Part shown: piece by piece, positions 42,044 through 51,262 of the stretch
How positions within the stretch are numbered: the stretch's first letter is position 1
How the letters are laid out: the number at the start of each line of letters is the position of its first letter
From: Candidatus Levyibacteriota bacterium
GTDB lineage: Bacteria; Patescibacteria; Microgenomatia; Levybacterales; UBA12049
DNA length: 64,000 bases
Assembly: GCA_027334565.1 (NCBI GenBank)
Contig: DAHWUP010000003.1
Span: 1-64,000, forward strand
Reading direction: 5' to 3'
Made by a program: the position numbers and the translations under genes
Notes under the pieces: generated by a model
What the model saw: the letters and a program-made list of their open reading frames with translations, nothing else
Databases searched by the model: none
Told to the model about the DNA's origin: nothing

Positions 42044-44193
42044 ACGTATCGATAATCACCGTTAATTACAAAGTCGGGGAGAAGGTCTTAAAATGCATCG
42101 AAAGCATCGAGGAAACGGTGAGAAATCTGACATACGAAATGATCGTGGTGGACAACGAGGGCGATACTAACCTTGAGAACCGACTTAATGAACATAAGCA
42201 CGTTAAATATATAAAAGCCCCAAAAAATATCGGATTCGGTGCGGGAAATAACCTGGGCGTAAAACACGCTTCGGGTAAATATCTGTTTTTCCTAAATCCA
42301 GACACCGTGGTTACTAAGGACGCCATAAAAGTTCTTTACTCATTTCTGGAAAAGGATAAAACCGCCGGAATGATTTCCCCACTTATTTTAAAGAATGGCG
42401 GACAGCCGCTCGACAAACAGGGATATAAAGAGCTTAATTTAACAAGCGGAGTTTTTACTTATTCGTTTTTAAGAAAGTTTTTCCCGAAATATTCCGCCGA
42501 AAGTTTCTACTCACTAGCGGACTGGGATAAGACTCCGATAAGACAGGTTGAAACCGTTTACGGCGCAGCCATGATGATTTCCAAGGACTTGTTCGATAAG
42601 GCCGGCGGATTTGATGAAGATTTCTTTTTATACTTTGAAGAAAACGATCTGTCCAAAAGGGTAAGGGATTTAGGTTTTAAACTCTATGTCGATGCGAACG
42701 CCAGGATAATTCATGAAGTAGGGCAAAGCACAGGGCAATACAGCGACAGAGATGCAATTTATGCAAAAAGCAGATACTTATATTTTAAAAAACATTTTGG
42801 CAATGTCCGGGCTTTAATGCTTGAGGCGTTATTGAAAGTAAATAAAATCAATCTATTATTATTGTTGGCACTTGCCGCGGGGTTAATCCTTAGATTATAT
42901 AATCTTCAAAACGGCATGCCTTTTATCGGGGACCAGGGCTGGTTCTATCTTTCCGCCAGGGACATGCTTATTTATGGAAAAATTCCGTTAGTAGGAATTA
43001 CCTCGAGTCACATCTGGTTGCACCAGGGTCCTTTATGGACATACATGCTGGCTGTAGTTTTGCCGATTGTTAATTTTGATCCCTTGGCCGGGGCGTACCT
43101 GACGATTTTTCTTGGTCTTGCGACGATAATCTTCATGTATAAAATTTGTTCGGAGATGTTTTCTCAAAATGTAGGTATTTTGGCTTCGTTTTTGTATGCT
43201 GTTTCACCCGCGGTCGTTGCTTCGGACAGGATGCCCTTCGATCCCAGCCCGATACCATTATTTACACTCCTTTATTTTTATTCGGTATACCGATGGCTAA
43301 AAGGTAGTAACAATTTCTTTCCGTTGACATTGTTTTTTGTGGCTATTTTATATAACCTGGAACTTGCGACCTTTAGTTTGTTCTTCCCGCTTCTGTTGAT
43401 TTTTTTATACGGTTTAATCAAAAGAAGTGTTTGGATTAAAAGTTTAAAAAACTTGAAAATAATTTTTTATTCCATTGCTGCATTTTTAATCCCGATGTTG
43501 CCGGTTTTGATTTACGATTTTTATAACGGTTTTAAGCAAACGATAGTTTTTGGCGGTTGGATAGTGTATAAATTAGCCGGATTTGTTATCCATCAATCTT
43601 CATCGGCTTCAAGCGTTACCGGTGTGATCGATTTTTTAATTAACAGCATTTCGGGACTGATTCTGCCAACGTTTACCGTTTTGGCATTTGCTTTATTCTT
43701 TTTTGCTTTATTATTTCTACTAATAAAAATTTTAAAACAACGTGTTTTAAGCGATGTTTTATTAATGACGTTCGTGATCTTTTCTCTTGGAGGGGTACTT
43801 GCTAACCAAGTTCCATCCCAAGCGTATTTGCCGATAATTTTTCCGTTCGTGATTACAATAACAGCCATCTTTACAAATTTTTTGGTCTTAAAAAGTAGAA
43901 TGTTCTACTTACTGTTTTTTATACTTTTAATTACAAATTTTTATTCATCGGCATCATTAGATAAAAAGATCGATTTGGGTGATCGAATTAAAGCGGTAAA
44001 TAAAATAATTGCTTTAACAAGGGGACAAAAATATAATTTAATTGGCAAAGGAAATAACAGTCAGTTTGAAAGTTTTACCATGAATTACCGGTATTTGTTG
44101 TGGTGGAAGGGACATCCCGTCAGCAGCATCTTTGAAAAACTCAAGGTATCGGTCGAGGAGACAAACGGTAAAATAATCATTACAAAACTATGA
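42040..44193 (+). CDS. GT2 (rhamnosyltransferase-like) :: GT-C fusion
   Basis: 717 aa. Residues 1-265 are a WbbL/rhamnosyltransferase-type GT2 (VSIITVNYKVGEKVL, FLNPDTVV as metal site, FDEDFFLYFEENDLSKR as acceptor motif). From about residue 270 comes a GT-C unit of about ten helices with the loop IGDQGWFYLSARDML and IWLHQGPLWTYML. It is the second such fusion in this island and has a different GT2 half from the first, so the two arose separately or have swapped halves. Confidence 0.78.
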   Translation: MNVSIITVNYKVGEKVLKCIESIEETVRNLTYEMIVVDNEGDTNLENRLNEHKHVKYIKAPKNIGFGAGNNLGVKHASGKYLFFLNPDTVVTKDAIKVLYSFLEKDKTAGMISPLILKNGGQPLDKQGYKELNLTSGVFTYSFLRKFFPKYSAESFYSLADWDKTPIRQVETVYGAAMMISKDLFDKAGGFDEDFFLYFEENDLSKRVRDLGFKLYVDANARIIHEVGQSTGQYSDRDAIYAKSRYLYFKKHFGNVRALMLEALLKVNKINLLLLLALAAGLILRLYNLQNGMPFIGDQGWFYLSARDMLIYGKIPLVGITSSHIWLHQGPLWTYMLAVVLPIVNFDPLAGAYLTIFLGLATIIFMYKICSEMFSQNVGILASFLYAVSPAVVASDRMPFDPSPIPLFTLLYFYSVYRWLKGSNNFFPLTLFFVAILYNLELATFSLFFPLLLIFLYGLIKRSVWIKSLKNLKIIFYSIAAFLIPMLPVLIYDFYNGFKQTIVFGGWIVYKLAGFVIHQSSSASSVTGVIDFLINSISGLILPTFTVLAFALFFFALLFLLIKILKQRVLSDVLLMTFVIFSLGGVLANQVPSQAYLPIIFPFVITITAIFTNFLVLKSRMFYLLFFILLITNFYSSASLDKKIDLGDRIKAVNKIIALTRGQKYNLIGKGNNSQFESFTMNYRYLLWWKGHPVSSIFEKLKVSVEETNGKIIITKL

Positions 44194-44954
44194 TCTCAGC
44201 AGTCATACTTACCAAAAATGAAGAAAAAAACATACTCGATTGCCTTGAAAGCGTTTCCTGGGTAGACGAGATCATCATTATAGATGATTATTCTACAGAC
44301 CTAACAGAAAGTGTAGTAAAACAATTTGTAAAAAACAGGAAGATCAGGTTTTTTAAGCGAAGGCTTGAGAACGATTTTTCGGCACAGCGTAACTTCGGTT
44401 TGGAAAAGACAAGATATGATTGGGCGTTGTTCGTTGACGCCGACGAAAGAGTTACAGCATCGCTTAGAGAAGAAATAAATTCTATTTTGATCAATGGCAC
44501 GAATAATTTAAAGACCTCCGGATTTTATGTACCGAGGCTGGATGTTGTTTGGGGAAAAATCCTAAAACACGGAGAAACCGGCAATATAAAACTGATTAGA
44601 TTTGCCAGGAAAAACTCGGGTAAGTGGAAAGGCAAAGTCCACGAGGTGTGGGAGGTAAAAGGACAAATATCTGAACTTGAAAATCATTTGTTACACTATC
44701 CGCATCAGACAGTAAGTGAATTTTTAAGAGAAATCAATTTTTATACCACTATCAGGGCAAGGGAATTATTCGATAGCGGAATAAAAGTCGGAGCGAAAGA
44801 AATTATTTTGTATCCGAAGCTTAAATTTATTGTTAATTATCTATTCAAATTGGGATTTTTGGACGGTATCGAAGGTCTGGTTTACGCAATCTTGATGAGT
44901 TTTCATTCGTTCCTGGTAAGGGCGAAATTATGGATCCTATGGGAAAAAGAGTAG
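44190..44954 (+). CDS. Glycosyltransferase family 2 (WaaE/KdtX-like)
   Basis: 254 aa. ISAVILTKNEEKNILDCLESV and WVDEIIIIDDYSTD, FSAQRNFGLE and LFVDADERV give the compact GT2 group that includes lipopolysaccharide core beta-1,4-glucosyltransferase WaaE. The C terminus has an amphipathic or membrane-touching helix. It is ATGA-coupled to the preceding fusion gene. The acceptor here cannot be LPS core with certainty; the family only suggests an inner glycan residue. Confidence 0.88.
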   Translation: MISAVILTKNEEKNILDCLESVSWVDEIIIIDDYSTDLTESVVKQFVKNRKIRFFKRRLENDFSAQRNFGLEKTRYDWALFVDADERVTASLREEINSILINGTNNLKTSGFYVPRLDVVWGKILKHGETGNIKLIRFARKNSGKWKGKVHEVWEVKGQISELENHLLHYPHQTVSEFLREINFYTTIRARELFDSGIKVGAKEIILYPKLKFIVNYLFKLGFLDGIEGLVYAILMSFHSFLVRAKLWILWEKE

Positions 44955-45030
44955 GCGTCTTTTTGTTTTATACATGGACAATTTTTGTCCTGGCGGTTTA
45001 CTTTGCTAACCTCTTATGTAGGGTTAACCT

Positions 45031-46611
45031 ATGTTTGAACTGGCATTTTTGATCGGCACATTTTCTTATGCGATTTTCTTCTTGGGCGTGCTTGGCTTTT
45101 TGTACAAAAGCTATATAATCGTCGTTCTATTGTTATTCTTTTTATCCGGTTTGTATTATTTTTATTATTATAAACGGATAATGGCACACAATTACACTCT
45201 TAAAAAGATATCCCGGGTTTCCAAAATTCTGATTACCATAATTATTCTTCAGGTTTCGGTTAATCTGGTCGGAGTGCTGGGACCGGAAATATCATTCGAC
45301 GCGCTTTGGTATCATTTAACCCTGCCAAAAATTTACCTTGAAGCACACCGTATATTTCATATTCCGGGAGGATTATTGTATTATTCCGACATCCCCAAAA
45401 ATATAGAAATGATATTCTTGGCTTGTCTTTCTTTCGGTAACGAGACATGGGCAAAATTTTCGCATTTCCTATTCGGTTTATTGACGATTCTTGTAACCTA
45501 TAAATTTGCCAGAAAGTTCCTTAACGAAAATCTATCACTTTTTGCATCGGCTTTATTTTATTCTAACCTTGTCGTCGGATGGGAGTCGATCACGGCTTAC
45601 GTAGATCTTGGGACAACTTTTTTTACCACGGTTGCATTGTACTGTTTTTGGGAATGGCTGGAAAAAAAGACCAATAAATTCCTTATATTCACGGCAGTTA
45701 TCACCGGGTTAACAGTCGCCACCAAAACGGTTTCCTTAAACCTGATCCCTGTCTTTGGTTTGCTGATACTAGTTAAAGGATTTAGGGACGGATATACCTT
45801 TTTAAGAAGCTCTTTTAATCTTGTTCTGTTTACAGCTGTTTCCGTGGTAGTGGGTTCTCCCTGGTTTATCTTTTCATTCCTAAATACGGGAAATCCTTTC
45901 TACCCGCTTTTTGATCCAACACTTAGTATCGTGAATAAATTCTACGCTTTAGGTATCGTAAACGTTTTTTTGCGGTCACAGGACCCGATAAGCCCCGTAT
46001 ATTTGATCACTCTGCCTTTGATAATTTATTTTTTAAAACGTTTCTCTTTACGGGTTAAAATGCTTTTTTTATTCTTTATATCAGCGTTGATATTGTGGTA
46101 TTTGGATTCCCAGGTGGGCGACAGCAGGTTCCTGTTACCGTATCTTCCGGCTCTTTCGGTATTATCCGTTATTTCAATCGACAAATTACATGATAAATTC
46201 CTTAAACGATATTTGTTTGCTTTGATTATCATATTGGTGTTTTTTTCAGCTAGTTACCGCTTTATGGCGAACGCTAAGTATATACCGGTTTTACTGAGAA
46301 GCGAGTCGAAATCGGAATTTTTAAGCAAACATCTTAATTTTTCCTTTGGTGATTTCTATGACAGCGACGGATATTTCAAAACCCATGTCAAACCTACGGA
46401 TAAAGTTCTTCTGTATGGATTTCATAATCTCTATTATGTGGATTTTCCCTTTATCGACTCTTCTTATGTAAAAAAAGGTGACAGGTTTGATTATATTGCG
46501 GTCCAGAGCGGAAATATCCCGACAAGGTTTTCAAGTTGGAATAGGATTTACTATAATAGTTTGACCAAAGTAAGTTTATATTCGCTGGGAGGAAAACAAT
46601 GGGTTTACTAG
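45031..46611 (+). CDS. GT-C-type membrane glycosyltransferase
   Basis: 526 aa, about 12 helices. The loop GPEISFDALWYHLTLPKIYL has the FDALWYH motif known in a large group of uncharacterised GT-C proteins, and the C-terminal outer domain is short. It overlaps the O-antigen ligase-like gene by 13 bases, suggesting coupled synthesis. The donor is presumably a polyprenyl-phosphate sugar; the acceptor is unknown. Confidence 0.7.
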   Translation: MFELAFLIGTFSYAIFFLGVLGFLYKSYIIVVLLLFFLSGLYYFYYYKRIMAHNYTLKKISRVSKILITIIILQVSVNLVGVLGPEISFDALWYHLTLPKIYLEAHRIFHIPGGLLYYSDIPKNIEMIFLACLSFGNETWAKFSHFLFGLLTILVTYKFARKFLNENLSLFASALFYSNLVVGWESITAYVDLGTTFFTTVALYCFWEWLEKKTNKFLIFTAVITGLTVATKTVSLNLIPVFGLLILVKGFRDGYTFLRSSFNLVLFTAVSVVVGSPWFIFSFLNTGNPFYPLFDPTLSIVNKFYALGIVNVFLRSQDPISPVYLITLPLIIYFLKRFSLRVKMLFLFFISALILWYLDSQVGDSRFLLPYLPALSVLSVISIDKLHDKFLKRYLFALIIILVFFSASYRFMANAKYIPVLLRSESKSEFLSKHLNFSFGDFYDSDGYFKTHVKPTDKVLLYGFHNLYYVDFPFIDSSYVKKGDRFDYIAVQSGNIPTRFSSWNRIYYNSLTKVSLYSLGGKQWVY

Positions 46612-47789
46612 AGAAACTTTTCATACTTTTTTTATTTACGTTTCCAACGGGCGTAATTGCCAGAATTGAACTTTCAAACGGAGTGGCAGTATCGCTTAAT
46701 GATTTGGTATTATCTGTTTTAATATTGGTTTGGTTTATCTACAAACTAAAAAACAGGAAATTTACAAATAATTATCTGTTGAGACCGCTTGCCATATTTG
46801 TCGCGATTAGCTTTATAGCACTGCTATTGAACATTTCTGACCTTGGGATTATAAAATTTTTGATTTCATTTTCATATCTTGCCAGGTATATGGCTTACGC
46901 CTTCTTATATTTTATAATCGGGGATTTCTCGTCCAAATTCAGGGAAAAAATCATTAAGTATCTTTTTATTTCCGGACTGGTAGTTGTGGTCCTGGGATAT
47001 TTCCAGTATTTTTTCTACCCGAGTCTTAAGCCGTTATTTAAATTCGGATGGGACGAGCATCTTTACCGGATGGTGTCGGTTTTTCTTGATCCTAATTTTG
47101 CAGGGGCGTTTTTTAACATATTCTTGTTTTTTACGCTCGATTTTTTAAGGAAAAGCTATAGAACGTTTTCGAGAACTAAAGTTATTTTTTATTCATTTGT
47201 CTCGCTGATCTCACTTTTTGCCGTTTATCTTACCTATTCAAGAAGCGCACTGCTTATGCTTTTTGTATCGACGGTCGTCTATCTTTGGTTAATAAATAAA
47301 AAGAAAATGATCACGGTAGTGCTGGCATTTTTAACTCTTCTAATTTTTGTTTCCCCGCGGGCATTTCAGACCACGGGAACGGACCTTCTAAGGGTTGTCT
47401 CAAGTACCGAGAGGATCAGTTCTTTGCAAATTGCCCTAAAAGTAATTCAGGAGAACCCGCTTTTGGGTGTAGGTTTTGATGCATACAGATACGCTCAGAC
47501 CAAGTATGGTCTTGAGGGAGTTTATTGGCAGGTAACCCATTCGGGAGCAGGTACCGACGCAAGCCTTATTTTTGTTTTAGCGACAACCGGGGTTATCGGT
47601 TTTTTTGTTTATCTTTACTTACTGATAAAGGTTTTCAAGCTTGCCAGAAAAAACTTTAAAAATACCGGTATTGTTCTGTGGGTCATATTAATAGGACTTT
47701 TGGTTGATAGTATTTTTATCAATAGTTTGTTTTACGTGTTTATTTTGGAGTGGATATGGATTTTGGCCGGGCTTACTGAGAGTAATTGA
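46599..47789 (+). CDS. O-antigen ligase / Wzy-like membrane protein (PF04932)
   Basis: 396 aa, about 11 helices. YLTYSRSALLMLFVSTVVYL and the large outer loop with ENPLLGVGFDAYRYA plus a THSGAG segment correspond to the conserved Arg and His regions of the PF04932 Wzy_C family, which transfers or polymerises undecaprenyl-linked glycans outside the membrane. A GGGAGG Shine-Dalgarno site lies seven bases before the ATG. A ligase in a cell without known lipid A would attach glycan to another acceptor such as surface protein or wall. Confidence 0.82.
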   Translation: MGLLEKLFILFLFTFPTGVIARIELSNGVAVSLNDLVLSVLILVWFIYKLKNRKFTNNYLLRPLAIFVAISFIALLLNISDLGIIKFLISFSYLARYMAYAFLYFIIGDFSSKFREKIIKYLFISGLVVVVLGYFQYFFYPSLKPLFKFGWDEHLYRMVSVFLDPNFAGAFFNIFLFFTLDFLRKSYRTFSRTKVIFYSFVSLISLFAVYLTYSRSALLMLFVSTVVYLWLINKKKMITVVLAFLTLLIFVSPRAFQTTGTDLLRVVSSTERISSLQIALKVIQENPLLGVGFDAYRYAQTKYGLEGVYWQVTHSGAGTDASLIFVLATTGVIGFFVYLYLLIKVFKLARKNFKNTGIVLWVILIGLLVDSIFINSLFYVFILEWIWILAGLTESN

Positions 47790-48480
47790 CCGTTAAATCT
47801 TTTTCCGTTCTGTTTCCCGCTTGGTCGGTAGCTACTATTTTTATTTGATTATCACCGTTTTGAAGAGGTAAGTTATAGGAGAAATTGTTGTTATCGTCAA
47901 TTACGGCCCAGAAACCGTTGACGGTGACCGAAACTCCAGGATCGGTCGAACCGCTGACCAAAACGGTATTTTGATCTTTCTGAAATTTTTCTCCATCGGT
48001 CGGGTTGGAAACGTCCAGTTTCGGCAGAGAGTTCAAATAAGTGATGCTGATCGGGTTTGAAAAATTGCTTTCCTTTCCGTTATAAATTTCTTTGGCGGTG
48101 ATTTGGTTAATGCCTTTGTTCAGTGTTTCGCTAAATTTGAAATTGCCTTTGTCGTCCGCCGTGGTCTGGTCCGTCTGCAAATTGTTGATATAAAGATAAA
48201 CATCCCTGCCTTTGTCGGCAATTCCGGTTATAGTCACCTGCGCGCTGTTTGTGGCGGAAAACGTAGGATTTAGGGTCGGAGGCGATATAAAGCTGATCGT
48301 ATTCTGGTCGGATCCGGTCGTTGTGCCCTTTGAGTTGGAGATCAATAAACTAAAATTGACCAAAAGTCCCAAACCGAATTTAAAAATCAGAAATAAAATG
48401 ACAACAATACCCAAAACACTAAAAAAAATGCTTTTCTTAGTGTTTTTTTCCGTTCTTTTGGTTAACCGCGAAACTCTCAT
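47773..48480 (-). CDS. Membrane-anchored Ig-like/glucodextranase-B-like domain protein
   Basis: 235 aa. A Lys/Arg-rich start is followed by one membrane helix (about residues 18-42), a Ser/Thr linker and two beta-sandwich modules: residues about 75-150 (TITGIADKGRDVYLYIN) and about 155-235 (VSGSTDPGVSVTVNG, DGDNQIKI-type turn), as in bacterial Ig-like domains of surface proteins. ATG 48480 lies one base after the 3' CCA of tRNA-Thr, and the longer frame would run into the tRNA. No own promoter is seen, so it is cotranscribed with the tRNA. Confidence 0.72.
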   Translation of the reverse strand: MRVSRLTKRTEKNTKKSIFFSVLGIVVILFLIFKFGLGLLVNFSLLISNSKGTTTGSDQNTISFISPPTLNPTFSATNSAQVTITGIADKGRDVYLYINNLQTDQTTADDKGNFKFSETLNKGINQITAKEIYNGKESNFSNPISITYLNSLPKLDVSNPTDGEKFQKDQNTVLVSGSTDPGVSVTVNGFWAVIDDNNNFSYNLPLQNGDNQIKIVATDQAGNRTEKDLTVNYSQ

Positions 48481-48481
48481 T

Positions 48482-48557
48482 TTGGAGCCAACGGTGAGAA
48501 TCGGACTCACGACCTAGTGTTTACGAAACACTTGCTCTACCACTGAGCCACGTTGGC
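48482..48557 (-). tRNA. tRNA-Thr (CGT)
   Basis: 76 nt including an encoded CCA. Acceptor GCCAACG/CGTTGGC, D arm GCTC/GAGC, anticodon stem AGTGT/ACACT with loop TTCGTAA (anticodon CGT, bases 48524-48522), variable loop of five, T arm GTGAG/CTCAC. The discriminator is T. A promoter with TTGTAA and TATAAC lies 12 bases upstream. The next gene starts one base after CCA. Confidence 0.94.
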
Positions 48558-48569
48558 AAAAAACCGACA

Positions 48570-48598
48570 GTTATATTCTATGAAATTTTCTTTTACAA
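48570..48598 (-). promoter_or_regulatory. tRNA-Thr promoter
   Basis: On the minus strand: TTGTAA (48598-48593), exactly 17 bases, TATAAC (48575-48570). Confidence 0.7.
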
Positions 48599-48604
48599 GG
48601 CAAA

Positions 48605-49018
48605 TTATGGTTTATACGACCTGCGGGTTCTGGAAATTTGTTTCTCCAAAAGGGTGCGTTTAATATTGGCTTCGGCCATCCTGAATTCTTTTTCACTTTG
48701 CCTATTTTGCATCGCGAATCTGGCTCGTTCCCGTGCCTCTATCGCTTTGGCAATTTCCATGTCTGTGGCTCTTGCGGCGTGATCGGCCAGAACGGTCAAA
48801 TGGTTCTGGGAGACTTCCAAAAATCCGCCGAACACCACATAATCTTCTTCTTTACCGGATCTTTTAATGACCATTTTCCCGGGCATTAGCTTTGTCAAAA
48901 GTCCGACGTGATTGGGCAATATCGTAATTTCACCCTCAACGGAAGGAATGGTGACTTCATCTACTTCCTCTTTAAGGACTACCTTTGTGGGCGTAATAAC
49001 CTCAAGTAGCAGTTTCAT
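48605..49018 (-). CDS. atpC: ATP synthase epsilon subunit
   Basis: 137 aa. The N-terminal beta sandwich (EVTIPSVEGEITILPNHVGLLTKL) and C-terminal two-helix hairpin with many Arg/Glu (EARERARFAMQNRQSEKEF) are typical of F1 epsilon, which couples the rotor and can inhibit ATP hydrolysis. It is the last gene of the operon and overlaps atpD by four bases. Confidence 0.93.
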   Translation of the reverse strand: MKLLLEVITPTKVVLKEEVDEVTIPSVEGEITILPNHVGLLTKLMPGKMVIKRSGKEEDYVVFGGFLEVSQNHLTVLADHAARATDMEIAKAIEARERARFAMQNRQSEKEFRMAEANIKRTLLEKQISRTRRSYKP

Positions 49019-50418
49019 GATTTCGTGTTTTTAACCACTTCGTTGATTGTGCCTTTCATGTAGAACGCCTGTTCGGGGACTTTGTCATGCTTTCCTTCCA
49101 GTATTTCCTTGAAGCCTTTTACGGTATCCTGAATTTTAACGTATTTCCCCGGCGTTCCGGTAAAAACCTCAGCAACGAACATAGGCTGGCTTAAAAATCT
49201 TTGAATTTTTCTGGCTCTTGCGACCGTCTGTTTGTCTTCATCAGAAAGCTCGTCTATTCCCAAGATGGCAATGATATCCTGAAGGTCCTTATACCTTTGC
49301 AAGACCTTCTGTACGCCCCTGGCGACGTCGTAATGGTCCTTACCAACTATGTTCGGATCCAAGATCCTTGAGGTCGAATTTAAAGGATCTACGGCGGGAT
49401 ATATGCCCTGTTCGGCAATGGAACGTTCAAGAGTAACCGTAGCATCAAGGTGGGAAAACACCGTAACCGGAGCCGGATCCGTATAGTCGTCAGCCGGAAC
49501 ATAAACCGCCTGCACGGATGTGATGGACCCTTTAGTGGTAGAAGTGATCCTTTCCTGCAGTTCTCCCATTTCGGATGCAAGGGTCGGTTGATACCCTACC
49601 GCAGAAGGCATCCTTCCCAAAAGCGCCGAAACTTCGGAACCTGCTTGGGCGAATCTAAAAATATTATCAATGAATATCAAAACATCCTCCCTTTTAACAT
49701 CTCTGAAGTATTCTGCCATGGTCAAGGCAGTAAGGGCGACTCTCATTCTGTTTGCCGGAGGTTCGTTCATCTGTCCGAATACCATTGCAGTTTTATCCAA
49801 AACTTTAGCCTCCTTCATCTCAAGCCAAAGGTCGGTTCCTTCCCTGGTTCTTTCCCCGACGCCCGCGAAAATCGAATGACCTTTATGTTCCATGGCAATG
49901 TTTCTAATCAGTTCCTTAACAATGACGGTTTTACCGACCCCGGCGCCTCCGAAAACGGCGATTTTTCCACCTTTTGTAAAAGGGGAGATAAGGTCAATAA
50001 CTTTAAGACCCGTTTCCAGGATTTGCGGGGAGGTCTGTTGTTCGGACAACGTGGGGGGCGATTTGTGTATGGGCTCGAAAGTTAATCCTTTTTGATTTTT
50101 ATCGAATTTTTCTCCGTCTACCGCTTCGCCGAGGACATTAAAGATCCGTCCCAGGGTTTTTTCGCCAACAGGCGCCATGATAGGCGAAAAGGTGCGTTTG
50201 ACCTTCATGCCTCTTGTCAAGCCGTCGGTTGGTCCCATCGCCAATGCTTTAACCTCATTCACTTCGGTTAAAAGAGCGGTTTCCAATATAAGTTGTTGAT
50301 TATCCCGTGTTTCGACCTTAAGTGCTTCATACACCAATGGAGCCTCTTTTTCAAATCTCACGCCGATAACCGGTCCCTCGATTTTTATGATAATTCCGTC
50401 AGTATTTGTTTTAGGCAT
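49015..50418 (-). CDS. atpD: ATP synthase beta subunit
   Basis: 467 aa, the catalytic F1 subunit. Walker A GGAGVGKTVIVKEL at about residue 150, GERTREGTDLW with the catalytic Glu, Walker B with DVLIFIDNIFRF, and the rotor-contacting DELSDEDK near the C terminus (DELSEED in other species). ATG 50418 overlaps the gamma stop as ATGCCTAA; the longer frame from 50457 would copy gamma coding sequence. Confidence 0.97.
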   Translation of the reverse strand: MPKTNTDGIIIKIEGPVIGVRFEKEAPLVYEALKVETRDNQQLILETALLTEVNEVKALAMGPTDGLTRGMKVKRTFSPIMAPVGEKTLGRIFNVLGEAVDGEKFDKNQKGLTFEPIHKSPPTLSEQQTSPQILETGLKVIDLISPFTKGGKIAVFGGAGVGKTVIVKELIRNIAMEHKGHSIFAGVGERTREGTDLWLEMKEAKVLDKTAMVFGQMNEPPANRMRVALTALTMAEYFRDVKREDVLIFIDNIFRFAQAGSEVSALLGRMPSAVGYQPTLASEMGELQERITSTTKGSITSVQAVYVPADDYTDPAPVTVFSHLDATVTLERSIAEQGIYPAVDPLNSTSRILDPNIVGKDHYDVARGVQKVLQRYKDLQDIIAILGIDELSDEDKQTVARARKIQRFLSQPMFVAEVFTGTPGKYVKIQDTVKGFKEILEGKHDKVPEQAFYMKGTINEVVKNTKS

Positions 50419-51259
50419 AATTTTGTTGCGAACCTCCTCCGATATCCAGCAGCTCATTGGTTATTTTCTCCTGCCTGGTTTTGTTATATTCCAACTGAAG
50501 GGCGTCGATGATGTCTAGGGCATTATCGGTAGCGTTTCGCATGGCGATCATTCTCGAGGCCTGTTCCGACGCATATGCTTCAAGTAAGCTTTGATAGATC
50601 ATCATCTCCAGGTAATGTCTTAAAATGTCCGATAAAAGATTATTGACCTCGGGTTCAAAAATGGTCACGCCGTTTTGTTTCTGTTCGAGGTTCAGCGTAA
50701 TAGGTAAAAGATCGGTCATCTGTGGGGCCTGGGTGAACACGTTCACGAATTTGGTGGAAATGATTTGAACCCGGGAGACCTTTCTGTCCAAGAAATACTC
50801 GTTGATGATGTTTGCAACCGGATATACAAACTCAAAGGCGGGGAGTGAATTGCCGAAATGAAAGCTGGCGATAATTTCTTTATTCAATGATGCTGCTATA
50901 GATTCGGCTTTTTTACCTATTGTAAGGTAATAAATCTTACCGCCTTGATTTTGTCTTAACACTTCCCGCATTAAATTGGTTACCAATCCGCCGCAAAGAC
51001 CTTTATCTGGAGAAATAATCAGGATAAGCTTGGAGTTTATGTTGGGTGAAACCATGTAATCGTCCCATTCGGTACGATCAAGTTTTTGACTGATGCTTTT
51101 GGAAAGTAATTCCAGTTTGGATACATAGGGCTTGGAAGAGACAGCGCCTTCCTCGGCTTTTTTAAGTTTTGAAGCAGAGATCATTTGCATGGCCTTGGTT
51201 GTTTTGGATACGTTCTTTGCCGTTTTGATTTTTCTTTTTAATGTAAGTAAAGTCGCCAT
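50411..51259 (-). CDS. atpG: ATP synthase gamma subunit
   Basis: 282 aa. LKRKIKTAKNVSKTTKAMQMISASKLKKAE is split here as the N-terminal helix start (residues 6-20) and following MISASKL block; the C-terminal helix with ASEQASRMIAMRNATDNA is the family signature. It forms the central stalk that rotates inside F1. Length is normal. It overlaps atpD by eight bases. Confidence 0.95.
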   Translation of the reverse strand: MATLLTLKRKIKTAKNVSKTTKAMQMISASKLKKAEEGAVSSKPYVSKLELLSKSISQKLDRTEWDDYMVSPNINSKLILIISPDKGLCGGLVTNLMREVLRQNQGGKIYYLTIGKKAESIAASLNKEIIASFHFGNSLPAFEFVYPVANIINEYFLDRKVSRVQIISTKFVNVFTQAPQMTDLLPITLNLEQKQNGVTIFEPEVNNLLSDILRHYLEMMIYQSLLEAYASEQASRMIAMRNATDNALDIIDALQLEYNKTRQEKITNELLDIGGGSQQNYA

Positions 51260-51262
51260 AGT

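Noticed and set aside
49450..50085. 211-aa open frame antisense to atpD
   Set aside because: Shadow of a highly conserved gene; composition is that of a reverse-frame translation, with no start signals.
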